From JAWKIW01 sp046331175 (GTDB lineage: Bacteria; Actinomycetota; Acidimicrobiia; Acidimicrobiales; Acidimicrobilacustridaceae), in contig JAXLRI010000012.1 of the NCBI GenBank assembly GCA_046331175.1, positions 86,087 through 150,086 on the forward strand: a stretch of DNA of 64,000 nt, written 5' to 3'. The translations under genes were made by a program, and so were the position numbers. Under the pieces are notes generated by a model that was not told where the DNA came from, searched no databases, and worked only from the letters and a program-made list of their open reading frames with translations. The stretch's first letter is position 1, and the number at the start of each line of letters is the position of its first letter. Below, one piece after another: positions 8,327-15,654 of the stretch.

Positions 8327-8872
8327 ATGACCATTACGATGGACACGGATCGGTCGGCCATTTCGCCGGAATCTCCCCAAGGCCCGCGCCGTCAACAGCA
8401 CCTCGTAGTGCTTGGGTTGCTCGTCGCGGCTATGGCGGTGGCAGTTGCTGCAGTTTGGGTGACCCGCGCTCGCGGTGAGGCGGGCTTGGACGCGACGGCT
8501 GCCATGCAGGCACCCACTAACGCAAGTAAGGCGGTTCACGTCGGCGGCTGTCTCGGCCCGTGCCCAGCCGGCGACTGGGTCCGATACAACGGCTGGGCCG
8601 CCGCGCCAGACATCGCAGTTCCACAGACGGCATGGGTTCGAGATCCCAACGGCGCACCGGTCCGAATGGCAGTCTACGACTCGCCGGACGGTAAGCTAAT
8701 CGGGTACGCGTACCTGCCACTCGGCTACATCCCTGAGTCAATGGCCAATTCGTTTGACTGGCATGCCGCAAGTGTCGCCCAGTGGGGTTGTGACGTCTTC
8801 GGACCCAATTGCGCAGCAACAGGTGCTCCTAGGCTCGCGCCCGGTCAAGCCTTTCCCTCTCCGGACAGGTGA
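8327..8872 (+). CDS. Membrane-anchored extracytoplasmic protein of unknown function (cargo gene 2)
   Basis: The 181-residue protein has a ~25-residue cytoplasmic N-terminus and one hydrophobic helix (HLVVLGLLVAAMAVAVAAVW, about 26-45) followed by TRAR, which predicts an outward-facing C-terminal domain. That domain contains CLGPCP, then a beta-rich stretch with PVRMAVYDSP and LIGYAYLPLG, then WGCDVFGPNC, so two close cysteine pairs. No family is recognised. The gene starts 30 bases after cargo gene 1 and its stop overlaps the GTG start of the acyl-carrier-like gene, which indicates co-transcription and coupled translation. Confidence 0.65.
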   Translation: MTITMDTDRSAISPESPQGPRRQQHLVVLGLLVAAMAVAVAAVWVTRARGEAGLDATAAMQAPTNASKAVHVGGCLGPCPAGDWVRYNGWAAAPDIAVPQTAWVRDPNGAPVRMAVYDSPDGKLIGYAYLPLGYIPESMANSFDWHAASVAQWGCDVFGPNCAATGAPRLAPGQAFPSPDR

Positions 8873-9204
8873 GTGAAGGCGGATCCTGGATCGACAGCGG
8901 TCCCGTCGAAGTGGACCCGGCTTCGATCCTATCGTCCGCTTCTGAGCGGTATCGCAGCGATCCGGGCCTAAGCACCTTCATGGAAGCGATCAACACCGTC
9001 TGTGGCAGAGGCGAGGTCGGCACGCTGTCGACGCTAAGTGCCGAAGACCCGCTGAGCAGTCTCGACTCTTTGGAGCTCCTTCTCCTCTTGTTCTTCATGG
9101 AGGAGGTCGGAGCAGAAGTGCCTCCTGACATGCTACCGGTCTTGGCGCACCTTCAGGATTTGCACTTCCATGCCATGCGACGACTCGGCTTCGACCCGTC
9201 GTGA
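8869..9204 (+). CDS. Acyl-carrier-protein-like protein (cargo gene 3)
   Basis: The 111-residue product has an acidic helical region with the motif SSLDSLELLLLLFFMEE, in which Asp-Ser-Leu fits the 4'-phosphopantetheine attachment site and the following helix II of acyl carrier proteins. A later EVPPDMLPVLAHLQDL fits helix III/IV. Ser67 or its neighbour would carry the prosthetic group. The first ~45 residues extend beyond a usual ACP. The GTG overlaps the previous stop by four bases (GTGA), and its own stop overlaps the next start the same way. It presumably carries an acyl group for the adjacent GNAT enzyme; a cognate ligase is not present in the operon. Confidence 0.65.
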   Translation: MSEGGSWIDSGPVEVDPASILSSASERYRSDPGLSTFMEAINTVCGRGEVGTLSTLSAEDPLSSLDSLELLLLLFFMEEVGAEVPPDMLPVLAHLQDLHFHAMRRLGFDPS

Positions 9205-9800
9205 ACGACGACGCCCAGACGCTTGCTGCCGCGAATCTTCGGAGCGGTGGCATAGGAATACGTCACGTCCGTCCCGCCGACTACGAGTGGATATTTGAAT
9301 CTCTGTGGCTCTCTAGCGGAAACTTGATGAACTATCGGCTGGCTGGAGTAGTTCCCGCACCTGAGCAGCTAATCGATACCCTATGGCGGGGAGTAGATGG
9401 TCAGTTCTTGATTGTTGAGGAGGGGTCGAGGGGCGAGGTGCGGCACGGCCTGGTCACATTCTACGAGCGTGATGATCGAGCCGGCACCTGCGGTCTCGCT
9501 GTCGCGCTAGCCGAGAGTTCTCAGGGGGCGGGAAGGCCCCTTGTGGGCATCGGACTGGCCATCGACCACTGGTTTAGAGTCACCCCTGCTCGGAAGATCT
9601 GGGTCGAAGTCCCGGGATGGAACATCTCGCGGCTGCGCGGCATTAGCGCGTTCGGCTTTGAACTTGAGGGCTGCCGGCGGGAGCAGGACTGGCTGGACGG
9701 ACGTCATTGGGACCGTCATCTGTACGCGCTGTTCAAGTCGAATTGGTCGGCCGTGCGACCGCTGCTGCATTTGGTGGACCGGAATCGACATCCAGGGTGA
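9201..9800 (+). CDS. GNAT-family acyltransferase (cargo gene 4)
   Basis: The 199-residue protein starts after a short leader with IRHVRPADYEWIFE, typical of the first strand and helix of RimJ/RimL-like GNAT domains. A central GQFLIVEE and GLVTFYERD form the core strands, and IWVEVPGWNISRLRGISAFGFELEG resembles the N-x-x-S-x-x-x-x-x-x-x-G-F-x-x-E-G end of that subfamily. The classical pyrophosphate loop (Q/R-x-x-G-x-G/A) is weak: GAGRPLVGIG. It is translationally coupled to the acyl-carrier-like gene, so the acyl donor may be acyl-ACP instead of acetyl-CoA, as in FeeL/FeeM N-acyl amino-acid synthases; that link is inference. The exported cargo proteins are possible partners or targets. Confidence 0.65.
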   Translation: MNDDAQTLAAANLRSGGIGIRHVRPADYEWIFESLWLSSGNLMNYRLAGVVPAPEQLIDTLWRGVDGQFLIVEEGSRGEVRHGLVTFYERDDRAGTCGLAVALAESSQGAGRPLVGIGLAIDHWFRVTPARKIWVEVPGWNISRLRGISAFGFELEGCRREQDWLDGRHWDRHLYALFKSNWSAVRPLLHLVDRNRHPG

Positions 9801-10193
9801 GAACTGGCCTGGAGCCTCAGCGAGAGCGCACCCGCTCCGACCAGGCGCCGACCCGTGGAACCACGTCGAGGCCGCCATGGTCGATGCCGATGGGTAACAA
9901 CCCCAGGCCATGGACAAACGACGGCCTCTTACGCCTGGCTGCGTCTTCCACAAGCTCGCCGAGGGCAACAAGCTGCTCCTCGCCGTCGGGCGACGATGTC
10001 GACGAGGTGTGCTGGCCCCGAGCCGTCGCCGCAGCGCCTTGACGATGCTGCGAGAACTGCTCGACACCATCGACGAGTTCATCCGCGAATCCATCGACGG
10101 CGACCGGTGGCCGCTGCTGCTCGACGCATCGCCGCCGTGCGCTACCCGGCGTTCGTGCGGTTCGACAAGGGTCCCGAGCCCAGCCGTGCCGGT
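9801..10193. other. Gap between cargo operon and IS, possible gene remnants
   Basis: No intact gene is seen. A protein-like stretch at about 10040-10200 reads LTMLRELLDTIDEFIRESIDGDRW, and in another frame RIAAVRYPAFVRFDKGP, ending exactly where the IS inserted. It may be a decayed gene cut by the IS, but the family is not recognised and the frames do not join cleanly. Confidence 0.35.
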
Positions 10194-10201
10194 ACTATGA
10201 G
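10194..10201. repeat. Target-site duplication, left copy
   Basis: ACTATGAG directly precedes the left terminal repeat and recurs perfectly at 11621-11628. Eight bases is the usual duplication length for ISL3-family elements. Confidence 0.9.
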
Positions 10202-11620
10202 GGGTCTTCGGATTTCAGCGGGGCGTGATGGTGTCGAGGAGGTCCCAGTTGGGGCGGCCGGCGTAGAGCAGTGATCGGATCCGGTAGTGGCGGAACCGGC
10301 GGAACCCGAAGGCGCCGCGCTTGACGCGCTTGACGAGGTTGTTGATGGCCTCGGCCGGTCCGTTGGTGGCTCGAGCCCGGTGCCAGGCGACGATGTGGTC
10401 GCGCCAACGCACGAGGGTGCGGCCGAGGGAGCGGACCTCGGGCGGGAACTCGTCGTCTTGGAGATCGGTGGCGAGCTCGTCGAGGTAGCGGCCGGCGAGG
10501 TCGGGGTTGGGGATGTCGTAGAAGAACCGGATCGCCTCCTTGGCGTGCCAGGTGTAGGCGACTTCGCCGCGGGGGTCCCCGGCGCGCAACAGACCGGCCA
10601 GCTTGGTGTCGCCGCGGTGGTCGAGGCGTTCGTGGGCAGCGAGCAGCAGCCGCCGGCACCGGTACAGGGGGTCGGTCTTGCGGCCCCGGTGGCCAAGGGT
10701 CTCGTTCTGCACCCGCCGGCGGCACTCGTCCACCTTGGAGTTGGCGTGCTTGACGACGTGGAACGGATCAGCGACCTGGCCGGCATGGGGCAGCATCGTG
10801 TCGAACGTGGCCCGATACGGGCCCGACAGGTCCAGCACCGCCCACTGGATCCTCGCCAGCCAGTCGGGGTCACGGGCCGCCAACCAGCCCGCCGGGGCTG
10901 CTGCATCACGGCCGGCGACGACATCGAGGAGCTGACCGGTGCGGGCGTCGACCAGCTGGGTCGACCACCGCTGGATCCGGCGGGGCCCTTCCCGCCAGAA
11001 CAGGGTCTCGTCCACCGACAGGGCCCGCTCCGTGCCGATCCGGTCGTCGTCGGCGTCGATGAGCGCTTCGCCGTAGGCGACCACGGCGTCGTTGACGGTG
11101 TGCCAGTCACAGCCGAGCGCGTCGGCGACCTCGGCGACGCTGCGGGCGTAGCGGCCGACCTGGGCACACGCCCACCGCCCGGCCCGGGTGGTGAGGCGAT
11201 GCCCGGCCGGGGCGATCTCGGGGTGCTCGACAGTCCACGAGCCGACGCCGCAACGGAACCGTGGGCACCGCCACCGCGTGCGCAGCACCCGCAAGGTGAC
11301 GGTCTGGTCGAAGGCAGGCAGATCGACCAGGTCGACCTCGCGGTGGTCCTTGACCCACGCCGGCGTACCGCACCGCCCACAGCTGGGACGGTCCTCACGG
11401 GGCGCGACCACCACCACCAGGTGACCAGCCACCGGGTCGTCGACGCCCAACACGTCGACATCGGGAAGACCTACCAGCAGCTCGCACATGCGCGTAGGGT
11501 CGATCTCCACAGGGGCTCCTCCGAATCGATTGGCGTAGGAACCACCGATTCTGTTGAGCCCCTGTGCCGCGCTCGCGGACCGTCAGCCGACCCCTACACC
11601 CCGCCCAGATCCGAAGAGCC
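10202..11620 (-). mobile_element. ISL3-family insertion sequence, 1419 bp, intact
   Basis: The element has imperfect terminal inverted repeats of about 25 bp (20 of 25 matching): left 10202-10226 beginning GGGTCTTCGGAT, right 11596-11620 whose complement begins GGCTCTTCGGAT. It carries one transposase gene on the minus strand and is flanked by a perfect 8-bp duplication (ACTATGAG). Intact gene, ends and duplication indicate a recent insertion into the island. Confidence 0.95.
10215..11510 (-). CDS. tnpA: ISL3-family transposase
   Basis: The 431-residue protein has the ISL3 layout: an N-terminal zinc-finger region (CGRCGTPAWVKDHR with a following CPRFRCG), a helix-turn-helix segment around VGRYARSVAEVADALGCDW, and a DDE catalytic domain. 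Candidate catalytic acids are Asp in AVLDLSGPYR, Asp in QVADPFHVVKH and Glu in NGPAEAINNLVKRVKRG, the latter followed by the family's GFRRFRHYRIR. The ATG at 11510 gives the expected length. The stop codon lies inside the left terminal repeat. It moves its own IS by cut-and-paste or copy-out mechanisms; it looks complete and potentially active. Confidence 0.93.
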   Translation of the reverse strand: MEIDPTRMCELLVGLPDVDVLGVDDPVAGHLVVVVAPREDRPSCGRCGTPAWVKDHREVDLVDLPAFDQTVTLRVLRTRWRCPRFRCGVGSWTVEHPEIAPAGHRLTTRAGRWACAQVGRYARSVAEVADALGCDWHTVNDAVVAYGEALIDADDDRIGTERALSVDETLFWREGPRRIQRWSTQLVDARTGQLLDVVAGRDAAAPAGWLAARDPDWLARIQWAVLDLSGPYRATFDTMLPHAGQVADPFHVVKHANSKVDECRRRVQNETLGHRGRKTDPLYRCRRLLLAAHERLDHRGDTKLAGLLRAGDPRGEVAYTWHAKEAIRFFYDIPNPDLAGRYLDELATDLQDDEFPPEVRSLGRTLVRWRDHIVAWHRARATNGPAEAINNLVKRVKRGAFGFRRFRHYRIRSLLYAGRPNWDLLDTITPR

Positions 11621-11628
11621 ACTATGAG
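11621..11628. repeat. Target-site duplication, right copy
   Basis: ACTATGAG directly follows the right terminal repeat and matches 10194-10201 exactly. Confidence 0.9.
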
Positions 11629-11867
11629 GCGCCCTGCCTCGAGGCGAGCACTTGGAAGGCAGGCTGTTGGTCACACCCTCGGTTGCGCGAGCCCTCCATG
11701 GGTCTAGAGAGTCGCGCCGTCACGGGTCCTACGCCACACCACGCCGACCCGCCTTCCCACGCTCTGCCCATGAGCGACGGCCAACCTCGGTCAATTCGGA
11801 ATGCTGGCGGTCACCAGCGGTCACGAGCTCGACCGCTAACTTCCCATGTCAGAGGTGGTTTTCTTCC

Positions 11868-11914
11868 TGCGCCCTCGGGGCGATTCGAACGCCCGCACAC
11901 GGCTCCGGAGGCCG
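11868..11914 (-). repeat. Attachment repeat within tRNA-Arg
   Basis: This is the second copy of the 47-bp core, identical to 4196-4242. It covers the discriminator, 3' acceptor strand, T arm and anticodon arm of the intact tRNA gene and marks the right boundary of the island. Confidence 0.9.
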
Positions 11915-11941
11915 ATGCTCTATCCCCTGAGCTACGAGGGC
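11870..11941 (-). tRNA. tRNA-Arg (anticodon CCG)
   Basis: The minus strand folds as a 72-base cloverleaf: acceptor GCCCTCG/CGAGGGC, D stem GCTC/GAGC, anticodon loop CTCCGGA with anticodon CCG, T arm GGGCG-TTCGAAT-CGCCC and discriminator G. CCA is not encoded. The outermost anticodon-stem pair is a U-U mismatch. It is the integration site of the island: its 3' 45 bases belong to the 47-bp repeat shared with 4196-4242, so the island has rebuilt a functional gene. It stands divergently 200 bases from argS, which charges it. Confidence 0.95.
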
Positions 11942-12143
11942 AGGGCAGCGAAGGTTAGCGCGGGTCGCCGCCGGCTCCGATTCCGGTTCGGGGTGCGACA
12001 TGACGGGCGAACGGCGACGGCCCGTCCCATCCGGCTTCGAGCGGCGAGGACCCCACCGGTAGGCTCGGCGGACCTGCCGGGGCCGCCACGCCCCGGCCGG
12101 CGACCGGCCCGTCCGCCCCGACCCTTCCCGAAGGAGCCACCTG

Positions 12144-13751
12144 GTGATCCGCGACCAGCTCGCCGAGGCCCTGCGGGCCACGCTGTCGTCGCTCGAGGTC
12201 GAGCCCCTGCCCGACGTCATCCAGCTCGAGCGCCCGGCCCGGCGCGAGCACGGCGACTGGTCGTCGAACGTGGCGTTGGTGACGGCCAAGAAGGCCGGCT
12301 GGAACCCCCGCGAGCTGGCCACGCGCGTCGCCGAGGCCCTGGGCACGGCCCCGCCCGAGCACGTCGCCGCCGTCGAGGTGGCCGGACCCGGCTTCGTGAA
12401 CTTCCGGCTCCACGACTCGTGGCTGCACGACCTGTTGCGCGAGGTGGTCGACGCCGGCCCCGCTGGCTACGCCCGCCCCGACCTCGGCCAGGGCCGCGCC
12501 GTCGACGTCGAGTGGGTCAGCGCCAACCCCACTGGCCCGCTGCACGCCGGCCACGGCCGCAACGCCTGCTACGGCGACTCCGTGGTGCGCCTCCTCGAGC
12601 GCACCGGCCACGTCGTCACCCGCGAGTACTACCTCAACGACCGCGGCACCCAGATGTTCAACTACGCGGCGTCGCTGGCGGCCCGGGCCAAGGGCGAGGA
12701 CCCCCCCGAGGACGGCTACCACGGCCAGTACGTGCGCGACTGGGCCGCCGAGATGCCCGCCGACGCCGACCCCCTCGAGTGGGGCGAGGAGCGCGCCATC
12801 GCCGACCACCGCGAGGTGCTCGACCAGCTGGGCATCACCTTCGACGTGTGGTTCTCCGAGCGGTCGCTGGTGGCGTCGGGCGCCATCGAGGCCACCCTCG
12901 ACGACCTGCGGGCCCGCGACATGGCCTTCGACGACGACGGTGCCACCTGGCTGCGCTCCACCGCCTTCGGCGACGACAAGGACCGCGTGCTGGTCAAGAG
13001 CGACGGCGAGCTCACCTACCTCACGCCCGACATCGCCTACCACCGCGACAAGCTCTCCCGCGGCTTCGACCTCCTCATCGACGTGTGGGGGGCCGACCAC
13101 CACGGCTACGTCCCCCGCATGAAGGCGGCCATCGAGGCCCTCGGCCACGACCCCGAGGTGCTCGAGGTGGCGCTCACCCAGCTGGTGAAGCTGATGGAGG
13201 GGGGCAAGGAGGTCAAGCTCTCCAAGCGGACCGGCGACATCATCGAGCTGCGCGAGGTCATCGACGAGGTCGGCCCCGACGCCGCCCGCCTCACCTTCCT
13301 TCTGCAGTCCATCGACACCTCGCTGGTCTTCGACTTCGACGTCGTGAAGAGCCAGGCGATGGACAACCCGGTCTTCTACGTGCAGATGGCCCACGCCCGC
13401 ATCCGGTCCATCAACCGGGTGGCGGCCGAGCGCGGCGTCGAGCGCGCGCCGCTGGCCGACGTCGACCTCGCCCAGCTCGTCCACGAGCGCGAGCTCGAGG
13501 TGCTGCGGGCCCTGTCCGAGCTGCCCGACGTGGTGGCGCTGGCCGCCAAGGAGCGGGCCCCGCACAAGGTGGCCACCTGGGTGCGCGAGCTGGCCGGCAC
13601 CGTCCACGGCTTCTACCACGACTGCTACGTGCTCGGTGAGGGCATCGCCCCCGAGCTCACCCAGGCCCGCCTCTGGCTGGTCGAGGCGGCCGAGATCGGC
13701 CTGAAGATCGGGCTCGACCTGCTGGGCGTCGACGCGCCCGAGCAGCTCTAG
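12144..13751 (+). CDS. argS: Arginyl-tRNA synthetase
   Basis: The 535-residue class I synthetase joins arginine to tRNA-Arg in the cytoplasm. Domains in order are an N-terminal Add1-type domain (1 to ~100), the Rossmann catalytic domain with the HIGH-type motif in NPTGPLHAGHGRN (about 130-145) and a KMSKS-type KLSKRTG (about 355), and an all-helical anticodon-binding domain (DALR) ending in LLGVDAPEQL, a form of the family's terminal APERM. The GTG at 12144 has AAGGAG seven bases upstream. It is followed 16 bases later by lysA, an arrangement conserved in actinobacteria. The neighbouring divergent gene is a tRNA-Arg. Confidence 0.97.
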   Translation: MIRDQLAEALRATLSSLEVEPLPDVIQLERPARREHGDWSSNVALVTAKKAGWNPRELATRVAEALGTAPPEHVAAVEVAGPGFVNFRLHDSWLHDLLREVVDAGPAGYARPDLGQGRAVDVEWVSANPTGPLHAGHGRNACYGDSVVRLLERTGHVVTREYYLNDRGTQMFNYAASLAARAKGEDPPEDGYHGQYVRDWAAEMPADADPLEWGEERAIADHREVLDQLGITFDVWFSERSLVASGAIEATLDDLRARDMAFDDDGATWLRSTAFGDDKDRVLVKSDGELTYLTPDIAYHRDKLSRGFDLLIDVWGADHHGYVPRMKAAIEALGHDPEVLEVALTQLVKLMEGGKEVKLSKRTGDIIELREVIDEVGPDAARLTFLLQSIDTSLVFDFDVVKSQAMDNPVFYVQMAHARIRSINRVAAERGVERAPLADVDLAQLVHERELEVLRALSELPDVVALAAKERAPHKVATWVRELAGTVHGFYHDCYVLGEGIAPELTQARLWLVEAAEIGLKIGLDLLGVDAPEQL

Positions 13752-13767
13752 GCGGCGGGGGAGCGTC

Positions 13768-15042
13768 GTGGCCGGTCCCGTCCCGTGGTCGCTGCTGCCC
13801 GACCACGCCACCGTCGACGACGACGGCCTGGTGATCGCCGGCGTCGGCTGGCGCGCCCTGGTCGAGGAGTTCGGCACGCCGCTGTTCGTCTACGACGAGG
13901 AGCACCTGCGGGCGCGCTGCCAGGAAGCGGTCGAAGCCTTCGGTTCCGGCGTCGACTACGCCACCAAGGCCTTCCTCTGCACGGCGATGGCCCGGCTGGC
14001 CCACGGCGAGGGGATGCACCTCGACGTGTCCACCGGCGGCGAGTACGCCGTGGCCCGGGCCGCCGGCGTGCCGGCGTCGGACCTCGTGCTGCACGGCAAC
14101 AACAAGTCCACCGACGAGCTGCGCACAGCGATGGCCGAGGGCATCGGCCGGATCATCGTCGACTCCTTCGACGAGATCGACCGCATCGAGGCGCTGGTGG
14201 CCGAGGGGCTGGCGGTGCCGGCCGTGCTCATCCGGCTGACGCCGGGCATCGAGGCCCACACCCACGAGTACGTGCAGACGGGCCAGGACGACTCCAAGTT
14301 CGGGTTCGGCGTGCACACCGGCATGGCCGCCGAGGCCGTCGCCCGGGCGCAGTCGTCGCCGGCCATGCGCCTCGTCGGGCTGCACACCCACATCGGCAGC
14401 CAGATCTTCGAGGCCGAGTTCTTCGAGCGGGCCGTCGGCGTGGTGGCCCCCTGGTTCGCCGAGCACCCCGAGCTGTCCGAGCTGTCGGTGGGCGGCGGCA
14501 TCGGCGTGGCCTACGTCGAGGGCGAGGACGCCCCGTCCATCACCGAGTGGGCCGAGGTCGTGCACCGCGCCGTGGCCGCCCAGGGGATCACCGTTCGGGT
14601 CACCGCCGAGCCCGGTCGGGCCATCGCCGCCCCGGCCGCCGTCACGCTCTACACGGTCGGCACCGTCAAGGACATCCCCGGCATCCGCACCTACGTCGCC
14701 GTCGACGGCGGCATGAGCGACAACCCCCGCCCGGTCCTCTACGGCAGCGGCTACGAGACGTTCCTGGCCCGTTCGCCCCTCGCCGATCGGCCCGCCACGG
14801 TCACCGTCGTCGGCAAGCACTGCGAGTCGGGTGACGTGCTCGTGCGCGACGGCAGCGTGCCCGCCGACCTGGCCGTCGGCGACGTGCTGGTCACGCCGGT
14901 CACCGGGGCCTACGGCCACTCGATGGGCTCCAACTACAACAAGGTCACCCGGCCGGCGGTGGTGTTCGTCCGCGACGGCCAGGCTCGCCTGGTCGTGCGC
15001 CGCGAGACCGTCGACGACCTCCTCGCCCGCGACCTCGGCTGA
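13768..15042 (+). CDS. lysA: Diaminopimelate decarboxylase
   Basis: This 424-residue PLP enzyme makes L-lysine from meso-diaminopimelate, the last step of the pathway. The fold-III signature is present: the PLP lysine in YATKAF (about residue 70), HIGSQ (about 210), GGGIGVAY (about 245), EPGRAIAAP (about 290) and the CESGD motif (about 352) that supplies the catalytic Cys from the second subunit. A late GAYGHSMGSNYN provides the PLP-contacting Tyr. It starts with GTG 16 bases after argS and is probably co-transcribed. hom follows after a 612-base gap with tandem repeats. Confidence 0.97.
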   Translation: MAGPVPWSLLPDHATVDDDGLVIAGVGWRALVEEFGTPLFVYDEEHLRARCQEAVEAFGSGVDYATKAFLCTAMARLAHGEGMHLDVSTGGEYAVARAAGVPASDLVLHGNNKSTDELRTAMAEGIGRIIVDSFDEIDRIEALVAEGLAVPAVLIRLTPGIEAHTHEYVQTGQDDSKFGFGVHTGMAAEAVARAQSSPAMRLVGLHTHIGSQIFEAEFFERAVGVVAPWFAEHPELSELSVGGGIGVAYVEGEDAPSITEWAEVVHRAVAAQGITVRVTAEPGRAIAAPAAVTLYTVGTVKDIPGIRTYVAVDGGMSDNPRPVLYGSGYETFLARSPLADRPATVTVVGKHCESGDVLVRDGSVPADLAVGDVLVTPVTGAYGHSMGSNYNKVTRPAVVFVRDGQARLVVRRETVDDLLARDLG

Positions 15043-15098
15043 CCGGCCTTCGCCGCGGCCGCGGCCGACCGCTGTCGTCGTCGCCGTCCCGCCGTGGG

Positions 15099-15289
15099 TG
15101 ATGACATCGCGTCCGGCCCCCGGACACGTCGTCATCAGGCTCGCCGGCGTGGGTCCGCCCGGTCGCGGGTGATGACATCGCGTCCGGCCCCCGGACACGT
15201 CGTCATCAGGCTCGCCGGCGTGGGTCCGCCCGGTCGCGGGTGATGACATCGCGTCCGGCCCCCGGACACGTCGTCATCAGGCTCGCCGT
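15099..15289. repeat. 71-bp tandem repeats containing nested palindromes
   Basis: Units start at 15099, 15170 and 15241; the first two are full 71-bp copies, and the third is identical for about 49 bases before it diverges. Each unit contains a long interrupted palindrome: TGATGAC ... GTCATCA outer arms enclosing GTCCGG-CCC-CCGGAC. Three identical hairpins in a row directly after lysA could act in transcription termination, mRNA protection or protein binding. No CRISPR-like spacers are present. Confidence 0.9.
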
Positions 15290-15640
15290 TCGCCTGTTCT
15301 GTCGCCGGAGGAAGGGCGGTCGACCCCACCCGAGCCGTGGAGGAAAGGGGGCGCTCGGGTGGAGCCGACCGCGTGCCGACCGGCCGGGCAGGAGACCGGT
15401 CGGCGTCGGTGCCCGTCCGTGCGGACGGCGGAGGGCGGGCACCGGGGGCCGTGGCGGCGTGGGTGACACCGTAGACGGAAAAATGTGGAAACGCAAGGAA
15501 AAGACATGAAAAGTGCGAACCGCGAGGCCGGCCGCACGCCGGCGGCAGGCGACGCACCGGTCCAGCCGGTGTCGCGTCGCGGGGGCGCCGGTCACCGATC
15601 GGGCCCGACCAACCCGGCCGGTGGCGGCGGGGCGGTCGGT
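15290..15640. other. Gene-free stretch upstream of hom
   Basis: No credible gene is present. The only conspicuous feature is an A-rich patch at about 15477-15520 (GGAAAAATG, AAGGAAAAGACATGAAAAG), strongly contrasting with its GC-rich surroundings. It could be part of an upstream promoter or regulatory region for hom; no leader-peptide attenuator with Thr or Ile codons was found. Confidence 0.5.
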
Positions 15641-15646
15641 TAGCCT
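15641..15646 (+). promoter_or_regulatory. -10 box of hom, probably leaderless
   Basis: TAGCCT ends 8 bases before the GTG start of hom and no ribosome site is visible, which fits transcription starting at or next to the start codon. Confidence 0.5.
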
Positions 15647-15654
15647 CGCCGCCC

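Larger units (their letters stand above)
4196..11914. mobile_element. Genomic island integrated in tRNA-Arg(CCG)
   Basis: A 47-bp perfect direct repeat occurs at 4196-4242 and 11868-11914. The second copy is the 3' part of an intact tRNA-Arg(CCG) gene on the minus strand; the first is the displaced original 3' part. A tyrosine integrase gene begins 110 bases inside the first repeat. This is the signature of site-specific integration into a tRNA gene. The island carries the integrase, a small two-gene cassette, relaxase remnants, a four-gene cargo operon and an ISL3-family IS. Its cargo genes are visibly richer in A and T than the flanking chromosome. The relaxase is decayed and no transfer or replication genes are seen, so it is probably no longer self-mobile. 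Confidence 0.9.

Noticed and set aside
12001..12143. T-box leader before argS
   Set aside because: No T-box core or specifier loop was found, and the argS GTG is preceded by a simple AAGGAG site.
11955..13877. A long open frame on the minus strand across argS
   Set aside because: It is a by-product of GC-rich codon structure opposite a clear synthetase gene, with repetitive His/Val/Gly/Asp composition and no known motif. The same holds for long antisense frames over atpA-atpG (36874-39507) and prfA (21975-24083).
15099..15289. Short CRISPR array
   Set aside because: Copies are directly adjacent with a 71-bp period and no variable spacers, and there are no cas genes.
15477..15520. Leader-peptide attenuator for hom
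   Set aside because: The A-rich patch contains no run of Thr or Ile codons in a short frame and no alternative hairpins were found.
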